A stretch of 64,000 nt of DNA, from positions 62,001 through 126,000 of the forward strand of contig JANUWI010000019.1 of NCBI GenBank assembly GCA_025504975.1, given 5' to 3'. Numbering within the stretch: the stretch's first letter is position 1; every line of letters begins with the position of its first letter. The stretch comes from Plenodomus lindquistii. Its lineage: Eukaryota; Ascomycota; Dothideomycetes; Pleosporales; Leptosphaeriaceae. The position numbers and the translations under genes were made by a program. This document shows, piece after piece, positions 28,461 through 43,800 of the stretch. The notes under the pieces are model-generated. The model was given only the letters and a program-made list of their open reading frames with translations, was not told the DNA's origin and made no database searches.

Positions 28461-31400
28461 CTATAATAGCTTAAGAATATAAAGTACTAAAAAGCGTTAA
28501 AATTAGTTTAAAAGTATATAGAAGTATATATAGATTAGAAAGCTAAATAAATTATATCTTTATAAGCTTTATATAAAAAAAATTATACTTTTATAGTTTT
28601 ATTAAAAAAGTAAGCCATATAAAATAGAATTTAGTAGTAGTTTTCTACTTTTATAGAGCTTTTTTTTCTTCTACTATAGTAGCACGTAGGTAATAGTACA
28701 GTAGAAATTTCTATAAAATCTAAATTTAATATAGTATTAAGGTAGTTTTAATAGAAATTTATATAGTTTTTTATTTTTAATAAGTTTATATTAAAAAAAC
28801 TAAAAATACTTTATAAAAAGGCTTTTATAGCTAAAAGTTATTATTATAATAGATTATAGCTTTATTATATTACTTTTTACTTTTTATTAGATAGTTTTCT
28901 ATCTAAATACTCTCTATATATCCTTTATAAGAAATTATTTTAAAATTACTATCTTTTTAAAGTAAATATAACTTTTTATTTACTATTTATTAATAATTAT
29001 TATAATAACTACTAAATCTAGTATTTACTTTAGTAGAGTATAATATTTCTTAAATATTATAATTTCTTTTACTTTTTATACTATATATTTCTACTATATA
29101 TACTCTAATACTACTTACTATTATTTCTAATACTAATACTAAATAGCTTTTATAAAAATATCTATTTCTATACCTCTAGATATATACTTTTTAGCCTATT
29201 AGATTTTTTATTTACACTCTATTTACGCCTAATTTTATAATAGATGTAACTTTATATATTTATTAAAACTAGTAGACTTAGAAAAGTATACTTATTAAAT
29301 ACTTTTATATTAGAAAAATAAAGTATTAATTAGCTATTTCTTTTATTAGTTTAAAGATTTTTCTAATTTTTTAAATTTTTGTAAATATAAAACCAGAATA
29401 TAACTAAATTATAGTAGTACTTTATAATTTTAAAAGCTTTACTATATTAGCTATATTAGCTTATAGAAATAAGAATAAAAAAGTTTAAGGCTAAATATTA
29501 TAAACCTTTATTAGACCTAGCTTAAGTAAAACTAATTAGAAAACAAATAGTATTAAAAAAATCTAAATTAGTTCTATAATAAGTTACATAATAACTAAGT
29601 ATTTAGTACTTTGTTACTTAGTAATTAGGTATTTAGTACTTACTATTTAGCGCTTAGCTACTTAGTAATTAAAAACTACTAAATAGAACTAAATAGTGTA
29701 AAATTATATTATTTATATAGTATACTAAGTTTTACTAGTTAGTCTAAAACTAGGTTTAACTTTGTATACATAAAATAATGTAATTACGTAAGCTATAGTA
29801 AAGCTAGGTAGTTAATTTTTAGCAGATCTAAAAGTAGGAAGTTTCCGCTTTCTAATGCACTAAATATTACCTAATTAGGCCTAGTGTAGGACTAGCTAGA
29901 ATTTTCTAAGATTTCTATCCAGATGGATAGAAGTATAACTAGCTACATAGAATTATTACGTATTTACCTTAGTTTTAATTTTATTTACTATCAACTAGTT
30001 TTTTATTAGTATTTGTTTAGTACAATATTAGTATTATAAATTACGGAGGTAATCCTAGAATTTAGGATTTAGAAGGAATTAAAGAATTTAAAGATATTAT
30101 TAATTCCATAGTAACTATCTATATAAATAAGGGCTTATCCCTGTATTATATAGTTATCTAGAATTTAACTAATTATCCTTATATTGTTATTTATCTTTAT
30201 AAGCTACTATATTTATTATTATATAAATTACCTATTTAGAACTAGTTTCTAGATCCTATTTCTATTTAGAGAAAAAGTTTTATAGTTTATTATTATCCCT
30301 ACTAAAACTTTTTTACAAACAGAAGGTTTATAGTAACTATATAAAAATATAAAAATACTTTTATAGTAGATTATATTTAATTTATATAAATAAGTAAGTA
30401 ATATATTTCGTTAATTAGTTACTTTTATTACTTTTTTTAGAAGTATACTTCTACTATTATAGAAATAGATACTTAGAAATAATTAGAAAATACATTATTA
30501 TATTACTTACTAGAAAGAGATTATACTATATATACCTTTACTACGTAGAATTATATAGGCGTAAATAGAGAAGCTTTATAGAAAATTCTAAGATTAAATA
30601 GATATAGTATTAGCTAAGTACTATATATATATAATATACTCTCTAGTTATAGTAAATTAAGCTATTTTATATTAGTTATATTAAACTTTATAAAGTATTA
30701 AAATCGCTATACTTTAAAATCTAGTATAACTAAAAGTTCTATTCTATTATTTAGTATACGTTAAAAGTAGTTAATCTAATAATAAATTAAGAAAAATTAA
30801 TTATTAGCTAAACTTCTATTTTAATCTATATCTATAAATACTATAGCTTTTATTAGTAGTTATACTTCTATATCCTTTTATATAAAGCTTTTTTATACTT
30901 ATATATTGTTACTAACGCTATTTTAATATAGTCTAAAGTTACAGAACCTCTCTATATTTATACTACTATAGCGCGTAAAAAGCGTACTATACTTTTACTT
31001 TTACTTTTATTTATATTTATATTTATATCTATACCTACGCTTACTATATATTTATATAGTTATTTATATAAAATACATACGTTTTTACTTTCTCTATTTT
31101 AATCTTTTAATAGAGAGACTTCTAAAACTTTTACTTCTAGAGAGTTTTATATTCTTTTTAACCTTTTTACTTTTTTTACTCTTTGCTACCCTCCCTTCCT
31201 CTACACCTCTAAAAAAAAAAGAAAAAAAAGGTAGAGCGTACTACTACTACTACTACTATAATACTAGCAAGTATGTAGTTCTATTATAGTAATTCTATAA
31301 AAAAGTATACTAATTTTTATTTAGGCTATATATATAGCGCTGTTATCTAAAGTAATAAATACTACTAGAACTATAATAAAACTTATAGTTAACGCTACTA

Positions 31401-34327
31401 GCTTTATACCTTTAGATATTTATACTAATTTATATAAATAGATAATTTTATTAGTTAAATAAATTTTACTAATTCTAGTATAGCTCTACTTTTACTATTT
31501 ACTACTTTAAAGCGTTTATTACTTTTAAAGCTATAGAGGTAAGTATAGCTAAGTTTAAAAGCCTATACTAAAAGCTCTAGCTACTTTTAAAAGTACTAAA
31601 AAAAATAAAAAAACATTTTTACTTTTAGCGCAGCCTTTATTATAAGTAAATAAACTAGTTTTTTTTTAATAATATAAAAACATTTAAAGGTTAATTACTA
31701 AATTTATTAATAAAGTAATTAAGTAAATCTAGCTTTTATTTCTAGGCGCTACTAGTAGGCGTAGTCTATAAATTGTTTAGAAAAAAGCTTTAGCATATAT
31801 ATTATATTATATTAAAATAAATAAAAACTATAAACTAATTACTTTTTTTACTCTAATAATATTATAATTTTAGCTTTTATATTTTATAGCTATAAATAAC
31901 TTTTAAAAGTATTAGAAAATTATATAAAAGGATTTTTAGTAAACCTTTCTACTATTATTTTATTAATAGAGAGGTAGCTAATTATAAAAAAAAATTTATA
32001 CTATTATATAAGCTATATATTCTATATATTAACGTGTTAGAGTTTTAAAGTAATATATTATTCTTTACCTATAATAAGCTATATTATTTATTAATTATTA
32101 TAGAAAATTTTGTATAGCTTAGGTATAAGTACGTAGAGCTTCTAGAAAATTTTTTAAAGCTTTATTAACTTTTTAGTAATATATCTAAAAAATAGTACTA
32201 TAGCTTAAGTTATTAATATTATAATAATTACCTAATAAACTATTTTCTATATAATTACTTTTCTATTAAGTATAATAATATAGCTTTAGAATAAATATTA
32301 TATTTTAATATTATCTATAAAAAAAGTATTACTATATATCATAAACTTTATATTACTTTAGCTATACTATATTATATAATACTTTATTTAGTAAAAATAT
32401 AGAATTATTTAGTAGATAGCTTTAAAGTGCTATAAAGTAAAATTAGTAAAATATTTATAAAGTTTAGAAATAGTAAATATTATTTCTAGGCGTACTATTA
32501 TAGTAGTTTATAAAATAGATTTAACAATATACTAGTACTTTTTTAATTTACTATTTAGTAGGTTCTCTAGTACTTTTTTCTAGTATAAAACTTAAAAGTA
32601 GCGTATTAGAGAAGTAGGTAGAGTCTACTATACTAAACTTTTTTAAAATTGTGTTAATTTATTTTTTATAGATTAGTAAAACATTTTTTTTATTGTCTAA
32701 TTATTTATATCTCTAGAAACTATTCAATTAATCTTTTTTTTTTAATATGTAGTTTTAAAATTTATTACTACTAAGTAAGTTTATATAATATTACTTTAGT
32801 AATATAAAATTAGAATATTATTAATATAAAAAAATAAATAGATTTTTAAATTAGGCGTATAGAAAGAATATAGTGTTTTTTTTAAAATAATTAAACTAAA
32901 CAATTTAAACGTTATAAAAAGCTTCTAGTACTAAAAAAGTAGTAAGTTATAGAAGCTATATAAAGTTTAGAGTAGCAGTATATATTTATCTATAAATTTC
33001 TTGCTATCTAGTAGCTTATAAATAATCTTATTTTAGTAATCTATAAACGCGTTTAGAAATGCTTTAATAATACTATACTAGTTTATTTTAAAATTTTAGT
33101 AAGCTATAATTATTATAGCTAGCTAGAAGGTATAAAACGTAACTATTATAGTATATATTAAATAAAGTGTATAAATAAACTAGCGATTATTTTATACTAA
33201 TATCTAGACTTTATACTTTAGAAAATACCTATTTTTATTAAACTTATAAAAAATACCTATATAAAAAAAGGTAGATACTTTTAAACTATACAGTACTTTA
33301 TAATTTCCTAAATACTTTTAAAATAAAAGGTATTAATTCTTTAGTTACTAGTTTAGTAAAATAGTAGTCTAAAAATGTATATATAAAGATTTTTCTATTT
33401 AGTAAAAAGCTTTAGAAATTTATTTTAGTAGATTTTTCTAATTTTAAAATCTTAGAATCTAGTAGTTTTATAAATAGATACTTTAATTACTACGTAAATA
33501 GTAGCGTATTTTTAGTAAATATAAATAAAAGTTTAGTTTAAAAAGCTTTTAAGAAAATTCTTAATATATATTCTATTTAAAAGATTATATATAAACTATA
33601 CTCTAGAAGTAGTATTACTCTCTAATACTAAAGTATTAAAATTTTCTTTCTAAACTCTTCTACTTTTATAAATAGAGAATCTATTTCTAGTTTTTATAAA
33701 GTAAAGAAAAAATAAGCGTATTTATTATATTGCTATAGGTGCTACTTTAAGTAGTACTATAAAAATAGTAATTATTTAAAAAGTAGTTAGCTATTAAGCT
33801 TTAGGCGCTTTTTAAAAGGCTTTATTAATATTATTATAAAATTTTTCTAAAATTTTATTAGTATTAGGTAATAGAGCTTACTTCTTTAGAAGAAAGCTTA
33901 TGTTATAAACTACTACTATAATAACTAGGCCTAATAGAGTTAGGTATAAACTCTAGAGTATATAAATTAAAAAAACTATTTAAATCTATATTAATTTTTT
34001 ATAACGCGCTAGCTAAGTATATTACTAATAGTAGAAAAAGCTTCTATAGTATTTAATAATTAGATTAGCTATCTAGATTATTAGCTACTACTATATTCTT
34101 TTTACCCTCTAGCTAATAAACTAGGTTTAATTTATATAGTATAACTTCTATATTATTAGGCTTACCTATAGCTTTAATTTAATTAATTAAGCTAATTAAA
34201 ATTTTTAGGCTTATTCTCCTCTATTTCTAGTACTAATACTATTTATTTTAACTTTTCTATTACCTAAAAAGCTAGCTTTTTAGAGTTAGTAGAAAGATTT
34301 TTATTAAAAGTAATATTATCTATAACG
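28461..34327. other. Unclassified RIP-mutated sequence
   Basis: Nearly 6 kb of AT-rich DNA without a gene I can recognise. A less mutated island lies at about 29570-30330 (see findings). A stretch near 30300-30480 resembles part of the LTR listed at 50187, 51388 and 59738. The rest is probably decayed retroelement. Confidence 0.45.
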
Positions 34328-36181
34328 TACTCTATTAGCAAGTAGCTAGTATAGGTAAGTAGCTAGGCTTTACTAAAACTCTACTAAACTTTATACTATT
34401 ATTAATATCTTAATATAATAATATAAAAAGGTTTTTAATTAAATTTTAAATATAGCTTATTTTATAGACTACCTAATAAAACGTAATACTTACTATTCTA
34501 AAGGCTGCTATAGTCTATAAGGTTAAAAAAAGAACTATCTAATAATAATCTACTAGTACTACTTTATAATATAACTATAAGCCTAATTAAATAAAGCTAT
34601 TTAAAACTAAAAAAATAGGTAATTATTAAGTATATACTTAACTTTACTATAAAAGAATTCCTGCTCTAGCTTACTATAGTTAAAGATATAGTAGATTTAT
34701 TATTTAAAAACTAGTACTATAACTCTACTAGTAAAAACTAGGCTATAAACTCTATTAAGCATTACTTTAAATTTAAAGTAAAGTTTAATTATTAGTATAA
34801 TTATAAAAAAGCCTTTTAAAAAAATGTAATAGTTATTAGTAACTAGTTCTAGTTTATAGAGAATACTAAAGCTAAGTATAGTATCTAAAATAAAAATATT
34901 TATAACTTTAATAGAATAGGCTTTATAATAGGTATTATATTAACTAGAGTAGTTATTATAAATGCTAACTATTAAAGGCGTTTAAAATCTATATAGTAGA
35001 ATAACTAAAAGTAGATTATAGTAATCTAGAGTATTACTATAATAAAGTAGGCTATATTTTTTTTATTGTTTTTACTAGTAAGTACTATCTTTTTACCTAG
35101 TATAAAAAGCCTAGCCTGCTTTAAAACTAGGCTTTTATAGTCTCTAAAAATAGCTAGATAGATAATAGGCTTAGTTTAGACTAGCTAAAGCACTTTATTA
35201 AGTATATAAAAAAGCGTACTATTAGTATAGTATATCTACTTATAGTTAATAGTTATAAAAGCTATAACTTGCTTAAATTCTACTAGTACTATAAAAAGTA
35301 TAAAATTATAACTTTCTATATACTTCTCTATTTATTATACTTTCTATAGTTACTTAATATAGGTTATTTTATACTTTTAAAAAAAGTGTATAGCTACTAA
35401 GCTAAAAACCTAATATATAACTAAATTAATTATATTACTAAAATTAAAGTTTTACTATACTTTATTACTACTTTTAATACTACTATTTTTTAAAGTAATA
35501 CTATAGAGGCTTTTAAAGCGTAGGCTTAATTCCTTTTAATCTAAAGGCTATAATATCTAGTTTAAATATTAAACTATGTATACTATTACTCTCTACTATT
35601 AATAATAAACTCTAGTACTTCTAGACATTAAATAATACTTTATAATTTAGGTTATAATTAAAGCTTTTTAAAAAAAGAATTTAAAGCTATATAGATAGCT
35701 TACTAATAGCTATAGTTAATATATTTAAAAAGTTTAGTAAAAATATAGCACTAATAGTATATTAAATAGTATTAATATATAACTAGATTACTAAGCTTTA
35801 AATAGTAAATAAAGCTACTACGTAATGTAAAATATATAAAAAAAAGTAGGTATAGAAGTAGAGTACTTTTATTGTTAAAAAAGGCCTATATTTAATAACT
35901 TTAAAAGAGTTTAGAGTATATAGTAATAGAAAAAAGGTGTTAGAAAAATACGCGTTAAAAGAGGTAAACCTATCTAATAGTACTATAGATACTATAGTAA
36001 AATTAGGTATAATACACGTATATATAAATAAAAAGTAAAAAGTATTTCTAAATAGATTAGCTTACTATAATTTCTATATACTATTATTATTAGTTATATA
36101 GTACTATTATAAAAGTATATTTTAGTAAAGTTTTAGTAGATTCTAGCTATTTACCTATACTAGCTACTTACTTATAAAGTA
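34328..36181 (+). mobile_element. Fot1/Pogo-type transposon, copy D, diverged (RIP-mutated)
   Basis: About 1.85 kb with ends TACTCTATTAGCAAGTAGCTAG and its near-inverse complement ending CTTATAAAGTA at 36181. The interior follows the same order as copies C and E, including TATAACTTTAATAGAATAGGC near 34900, but differs at more positions, which suggests a subfamily. Confidence 0.75.
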
Positions 36182-37371
36182 CGTTAGTAATAATAAAGTT
36201 AAGCTTAGAAATCTATACTTTATATATATTAGATAATCTATATTTTACTAGATATTTAATATAGCTTTATAAAGTTACTTTAAAACTCTATTTATAACAC
36301 CTACCTACTTTATCTCTATTAAAAGAATAGACTCTATAGCTATAGGCGTAAATACTACTCTAATATAGCTATAAATTAGCTATCTAAAGCTTAATATATA
36401 CTAGTTAATACTATTTAAACTATTTTTAAAACTATTAAAAAAGTATTATATTTAGAAACTTTATATTCTAACTATAGAATAGGCTTATATTATATAGCTA
36501 TATTACTACTTTAATAATATAAAGCTATAATATTTTAAATACATTAGTAGTAATTTTTATTTTTATTTACTTTATAATAAATTTTTACCTACTTTTTTTA
36601 GCTTACTATTTAGCTTATAAATATAAAAAAGTAAGCTTTTACTTTTAAAACCTATTTTTTCTATTTATATTTTTAAATCTTATAATCTATACTAGAGGAG
36701 TATTACTCTATTATTATTTTATATAATAATATAATTTTAAAATTTATACTAAGTATAAATTACACTCTAGAATATCTTAAAAATACTAAAAATCTTTTTT
36801 ACTTTTTTTTCTATAAGGCTATAGGTGTAAAGCTTACTAATATAATTATTTTTAATAATAAGTATCTATTATTCTCTAGAGCTTCTCTATAGTATATTAA
36901 AGAGATTCTATAATATTCTTTAATATAGCTAGATAGGCTATTTTTAGAAATATTATAATATAACTTAGCTAGTATAAATTATAGTATAGTATTTATATTT
37001 TTTCTAGAAAATACTATTTATTTATATACCTCTAGTATGTTTTATAAATATTTAAAATACTTTTAGGCTAAAATAGCTAGATCTAGTATACTATAGCTCT
37101 TTAAAAGTAGAGTGTAAATAGATAGTAGTAATTTGTTTTATAAATGTTAGGCCTTTAGGTAGCTTCTCTACCATTCGAGCTAGAATAGCCTATAACAGGT
37201 TATTATAGGCTAGAGAGGGCTATTATACCCTATACTAAAGTATAAAGGCCCCTAGCTCTCTACTTTAGAATAGAGATTCTATAAATATATAGAAAAGGGG
37301 TAAAAAGCACAGTATAAAGCCCGCTAGAGGTAGAAAAACAAAAAAACAACAATTTATCTATTTTTAATCTC
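36182..37371. other. Unclassified AT-rich sequence with a less mutated end
   Basis: No gene seen. The last 230 bp (about 37141-37371) keep much more G and C. They contain an inverted repeat GCCTATAA...TTATAGGC (about 37190-37213) and, on the minus strand, a tRNA A-box-like stretch (about 37155-37190). See findings. Confidence 0.5.
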
Positions 37372-39217
37372 TAACGTATTCTACTACTAAGCTAGCTATA
37401 CTACTAAGCCGGCTACTTTTCTTTAGCATTATAAATACTATATTTTTAATTATTATTATTATTACTATTAATATCTAACTCTACTACTATAGAGCTTATA
37501 TCTAATTTAAAAGTACTTTCTAAACCTTTCTAGCACGTATAAGTATTATACCTAGTCCCTTTATAATTACTACAGCGTTAGATATCTAGTTAAATAGGTA
37601 TTTAACTACTACTACTATACGCACGTTTTAATAAATTAAGTACTATAGTTAAAGCTATAGCAGCCTATAACCTAGCACTATATTTAAAAGTACCTTTTTA
37701 CTAGATTTTTTTTTACGCCTTTTTTTTTTATTATCTCTATTAATTACTTTGTAACTTTATAGATATAGGCTTAAAAAAGAGCGTTTTAGTATAGTATTAG
37801 TTTAGCTTTTTTTATAAGCTATAAAAAGCTAGCTTATATAGTAATAAATAACTAAATAAAAAACTTATATACAAGCTTTAATTAAAATCTAAATTTATAA
37901 ATATTACTTAGAGTTTTAGATTACTATAGGTTTACTAGTAAAAAGGGTTAAAGTAGAGTATATATCTAGAAATTAATACAATCTAGTACTACCTGCGTGT
38001 TAGTAGAAACTAGCTTTAACACTTTAAAAGCCTTTTAATAGTTATTAACTATAAATATATTAAAAAACGCGTTTTTAAAAACTAGAAAAAAGCTTTTTTT
38101 ATTAATATAGAAAACGTATTAGCGTGCTAAATTTTACACGCGCTAGAAGTACTTATATTTTAATAGTAAAAAACACACTATATTAAGTAGCTAGAGAATA
38201 TAGAATAAATAAATAGGTATATAAAGTGTTAAAATTTTATTTTTTATATAGTAGTTTTTAAACTTTTAGTTTAAATAGCTTTTATAGCTATTTAAAATTA
38301 GTAATTTATATATTTCTACCTTTTACACTTTTATATACGTATTAAAGTATTTTAACTACTCTAGCCTAAATACATTATTTATCTAGCTATTTTTAAAAAC
38401 TAATAGTTTCTAGTTATAAAAGATACTAGCTTTTTTATATTATATAGAGATATATACATATTTTTTATAGATAATAAAAAATAAAGTTATATCCTCTAAA
38501 GCGTATATACTCTAGATAATAGTAACCTACTTATAATTATTTAGCTAAATAAAGTCTAGCTAATTATATTTTTTAAAGCCTATAATAACTTTTATAAACC
38601 TAATTATACTTATCTAGAAGCTAGTTTTATTAAAGTTATAGATATTATTATTCTAGATACTATACTTAGCTTTTATTTTATCTATAAATTTAAACTACGC
38701 GCTAATAATCTCTAGATTCTTCTATTTTATTCTCTACTTATTTTTTATTTAGTTAAAAGCTATTTTAAGTTTATTTAAACGCGTTATAAAGCGCTTAGCC
38801 TAGTACTTACCTACTAGTATCCTATTACGTATCTCTAGTATTTTATTAGCTATATTTTCTACTTTATATAGCTAGAGCGTAAACTTTTATAAATTAAAAT
38901 TAAAAATATATTAGATAATTATCTACTTTTTAGTAGCAGTAAATTTCTAGTAATTAGATTAAATTTTAGCGCGTAGAGTAGTTCTATTAATCTAATTAAA
39001 AAGTTTCTAATAATTAACTCTAAAGGCTGCAGCAGCGGCCTATTAGCTTTTAAATTAGCTAGCTTTAAAAGTAGAATAGATAAATTCTAATTAGCCTTTA
39101 ACTTAAATTAATATTGTAGTACGTTGTTAGGGCATATTGTGTAGAGTATAGTATTTATAATACTAAGGAAAAGTAGCTAGCTTAGTAGTGTAGCTAGCTT
39201 AGTAGTAGAATACATTA
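37372..39217 (-). mobile_element. Second Fot1-type family, third copy (RIP-mutated)
   Basis: 1846 bp with ends TAACGTATTCTACTACTAAG at left and its inverse complement ending GAATACATTA at right. The transposase relic runs on the minus strand, with the same landmarks as the nested copy at 22615-24477. Confidence 0.82.
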
Positions 39218-40814
39218 AATAGTATTTTTATCTGTCTATCTAATTAATCTATTCTATTCTATATTATCTATTGTAGTAATATTCTATTAGGTATTATAAT
39301 AAAAGCTAAAATTATAGCTATAGCTAAAGAGTAGATAGTAATAGATTTATATTCTATAAAAGTTAAATTCTATTTATATAGTAACTAGGCTAATATAAAA
39401 CTTTTTTTATAACTACTATATTCTAGTATTATATCTAGTTTAAAATACTATACTTTTTTACTTTATAGTAAAGCTTTTAATATAATATTAATATAGAATC
39501 TTTTTACTATAACTATATTAAATAGTACTAAGTTTTCTATATACTATTTACGTACTTCTATAAAAATATTTTTTATTACTTAGGTATCTATTTCTAAAAT
39601 CTAGAAAAACTAGGTGCCTACTTCTACTATAAAAATCTTTCTACTCTTTTAAAAAGTGCCTAGCTTAAAGTAATTAATTAAATTAATAAAATAAAAAGCG
39701 CTTCTATTATATAAAATTATACTTTTAAATAGTAAATAAGTATTTAAATCTATAGTACTATATACACTTTATATTATTATAGGGCTATTTAGTTATAGAT
39801 TAATCAAAGTAGTCTAAATTACTCTAGAAAAGCTTCTAGATTCTCTATTTTTAGCTTTTTTATTCTATTTATTAGTAGAGCTTTTAGCCTTTACTACTTT
39901 TTTAAAAGATTTAAATTATTGCTTATTAAAATAAGCTAATAGCTTCTTTTTTTTTCTATTTAAAATAGCTTATTAGTAAGCGTAGCTTTTATATAGTAGT
40001 AATATTTTAAATTCTATTTGTTATAACTTTAATTATAAAGACACGTAGCTAATTCTAAAGCTTCTATTAAACTATTATCTATATTTATAGTAAAGAAAAT
40101 TTTATGTTCTCTATTTCTAGTGTATAGTATATAGTAGTAGAGTAAATTAGAGTAGATATAGCTAATCTATTTAAGTATAAAAGTACTAGTAGTACGCTCT
40201 AGTACTCTATTTTTAATAATTTTTTTCTATATAGATTTTATCTAGTTAGGTAAAAGCTTTAGTATAAAAGTATTTAAATAGTTATAAATAGTAATCTAGC
40301 TTTCTACTTTATTAAGCTTATACGCTGTAGCTTTCTTATAAAAAAGTATATACTTCTACTACTAGTAGCTTATATAATTAGTAATATAAGCCTTTTATAA
40401 ATAAACTTAGTATTTAGCTTATACCTAGTTTTTTATACTATTTTTATCTAGAGCTAAATATTTTCTAAGTGCTTTTATAAAAGCCTATAAAGTAATAGTT
40501 TTAGTAATAATAATATTAAAAAGCTATAGTTAGAGAAAGTTTAGCTTAAATATAGTATTAATTTACTTTTATATAGCTTTAACCTTTTTACTATTAATAA
40601 GCTACTAGCTTTTATAGATTTTATATGCTATAGTACTAACTTAATAATAGAAAGCTACCTAATAACTCTACGCTCTAAAAGTCTAGAATATACTATAGTA
40701 ATAGTATAGAACCTATACATATTAATAATATTAATAAAAAAAATCTATAGAAAAAAAATAACTAATAGTAGTCTAGTAGAAAGCTACTAATATACTATAA
40801 ATATAGTTATAATA
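39218..40814. other. Unclassified AT-rich sequence
   Basis: No gene recognised. On the minus strand near 39930-40030 there is a Tyr/Lys-rich stretch that could be a mutated gag zinc knuckle, but this is a guess. Confidence 0.4.
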
Positions 40815-43800
40815 AAGCTATATTCTATTATAATAATAACCTCTAGCTATAGAAGCCCTATTATAAGCTACCTTTATTTTTCTTTATATAAGCTTATTAA
40901 AGATAGAAAACTATACTAACCTCTATCTAAACCCCTTTTATACTATACTAGGTTTAGATTTTATAAAAGTTTCTACTTTTTTATTACTTACGTGCTAATA
41001 GAGAAGAGGAAAAAAGAAAACTCTATAAAGGTATAAAACTACTACTAAATCCTATTCTATATAGCTTACTTTTTTAATAAAACTATAAAAGTATAATTTT
41101 TTTATCTTTTTATATAAAGCCTATAAAAATATAATTTATTTAGTTTATTAATCTACGCGTACTTCTATATACTTTTAAGCTTATTTAGACCTTTTTTAGT
41201 ACTCTATACTTTTAAGCTATTATAATAGTAAAAAAATAATTTTTTTACTAGTAATAGCTTATATAATATTACTAACTAATTAGAAAAAATTAATTAAATT
41301 ATTTAGTTAACTAGTTTCTAAAACTTTCTAGATTCTAGCTTTAATTAACACTAATAAATCTATTAATAATTTTAAAACTAGATTTTTAAAATCTCTAGTT
41401 AACTAAAGCCTATAAGTTTAGACTTCTATAGTATTACTAGCTTAAATTACTTTTAGAAAAGTTATATTAGATAGTACTAAAGTACAGACTTAGAGACTAC
41501 TAATAATCTAGTAAAATTAGAAAAAAAGCTAATACCTATTTTTATTAATAGAAAATTAATCTAATTATTTAAAGAATAAAAAGAAATAACTAGCCTTTAT
41601 AGACAATTTATAAACATAGTAAATATTTAAAATATAGAAAATAACTAATACTAGCTAATTAGAGAATAAGTAGAGCTAAATAGAAACTAGATTTACTTTA
41701 GTAGAACTAAAAGATCTACTAACTATAGATTCTAATAATACTATAAAAATAATAGCCTAGCTATACGCTAAATTAGTAGCTTTATAAACTAAAATAAAAC
41801 TAGTTAAAAAAAACTTTATTTAATACTACTTCTAGATGTACCTCTATTCTCTACTTTAAACTTTTAGATTTATTAATATTACTAGTTAACTAGACTACTT
41901 TCTAAAGTTTTTTTTATATTTTTAAAAAACTACGTTTATTAGAGCATACTATTATTATTTCTAAACTTTTTAATAGAAAAAGCTCTACCTATAAATAATA
42001 GAAGGCTTTAATACTAGACTAATTTAAAATTAATAGTAACTATTACTATTCTAAGCGCGCCTATATAGTATAAGCCTAGAGTAGTACTTCTAGTCTAGCT
42101 AAAAAGTATTTAAAGCTTTAATATCTATTTTATAATAAAGCTAACTAGTTTTTCTCTATAGAATTAATAATAGCTACGCTTAATAGATATTTTATTATAA
42201 ATAATAAAAAGGCTAAAGTATATAATACTTTTAACTAGCTATATATAAATAAAAATAAATATTTTTTTACTTTTAAAGTATATTTTTTAAGCTATGCTAT
42301 AAAAGAACGCGTACTATATTTAAAATAGATCTACTATATATAGATAAAAAAACTTCTAGTCTATATATTTCTAGTTAAAGTTTTAAATATACCTAGAATA
42401 ACCTTTTTCTAGATATAATAGAGTACTTTATAGCCTTTAATATAGAAAAAAAAACCTATCTAAAAAGGAACTATTATTAAAACTTATTTTTTAATAGTAC
42501 TTTTAAATTCTAACCTAGAACTATAATATAACCTAATTTAGATACTTTTTAAAAAGATATACTAGAAAATACTATACTCTATTTAGCTCTCTAAACTTTT
42601 CTATAATCTATAATAGCACTTCTATAGTAAGTATTAGCTACTCTAGCTTCTAAAAAGGTACTAGATAACTACTATAACTATAGTAAGCTAGAGTACTATA
42701 CTACTAAATATCTATTACTATATTTAAAGTAAATTATAACTAAAAATTACTTTAAATAATATTATAACGCTACTAAAGTACTAAATTTAAAAAAGGATTA
42801 AATAGAAAATAGGTAGTTCTAGAAATATTACGCTATTTAGAATTAAATTAAAAGTATAATCTATTAAACTTTAAGTTTTTAAAACTTTTTTAAAGTTTTT
42901 ATATTCTTATTTTAACTATTCTATATAACTTTAAAGTAGGTATAAAATTACCATCCCTTATTAATATAAACGCCTAAAAATTTATCTTTTTCTAAATCTT
43001 TATACTATTTTTATACTATTTTTATACTATTTTTATACTATTTTTTTTTACTTTAAACTAAAGTCTAAAAACTACACTACCTAGTAATAACTAAAAAGTT
43101 TAAAAACTAAACCTTTTTCTAGTTATAGAATATACCTAGTTTAATATAATTATAAATAGATATAAAAAAATAAACTATTTATTTATTATATTAGATTTAG
43201 AAGCCTAGAATATAATTATTAGAATATAATAGTTTAAAAAGTTTAAAATTCTACTAGATATAGATAGGTTCTAGTTATAGTAGCCTATTATTTACTCTAA
43301 AATCTATATTTTTACTTTCCTAATTTTTATATAACTTTACTAAAAAATACTAAAAAAGCATATTATATTTCATATTAAAATATAAAACGATTTATAGAAA
43401 ACACAGTTTTATTAAAAAACTAGTAGCTTATACCTTTTAATTAACTATATATATGGAATTTTTAAAGTACTATAATATTAGAATACCCTTTTAGAAGTAT
43501 AAAAACTAGACCTACTCTAAAAGTTTTTTAAAACTTTTTTTAGTTTTTAAGTTACTATTATTTCTACTAATACTTTTTCTTTTAATATAAAAAAAACACT
43601 TTTTTACTACTAGCCTATATAAAATCCACTAGATCTTTAAAAATTATAACAGAAAAAACGTCTAAATAAATAAAACTATCTAATTTAAAACTAACTCTTT
43701 TTTTTAGTACTAGTAATATTAGAATATATTTAGTTTACTAGCTATAGAGAAACTACTAAAGCACTAACTATATAACTATAAAATTATTCTAAATAAATTT

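Noticed and set aside
29571..29700. ACTTAGTAATTA-like repeats near 29.6 kb as a possible replication origin
   Set aside because: AT-rich repeats are everywhere in this block and there is no specific origin motif to support the call.
31200..31260. Short CTA/CTC-rich and poly-A stretches suggesting a centromeric or telomeric repeat
   Set aside because: No TTAGGG-type array or regular tandem satellite was seen anywhere in the AT-rich block; it is explained by RIP-mutated transposons.
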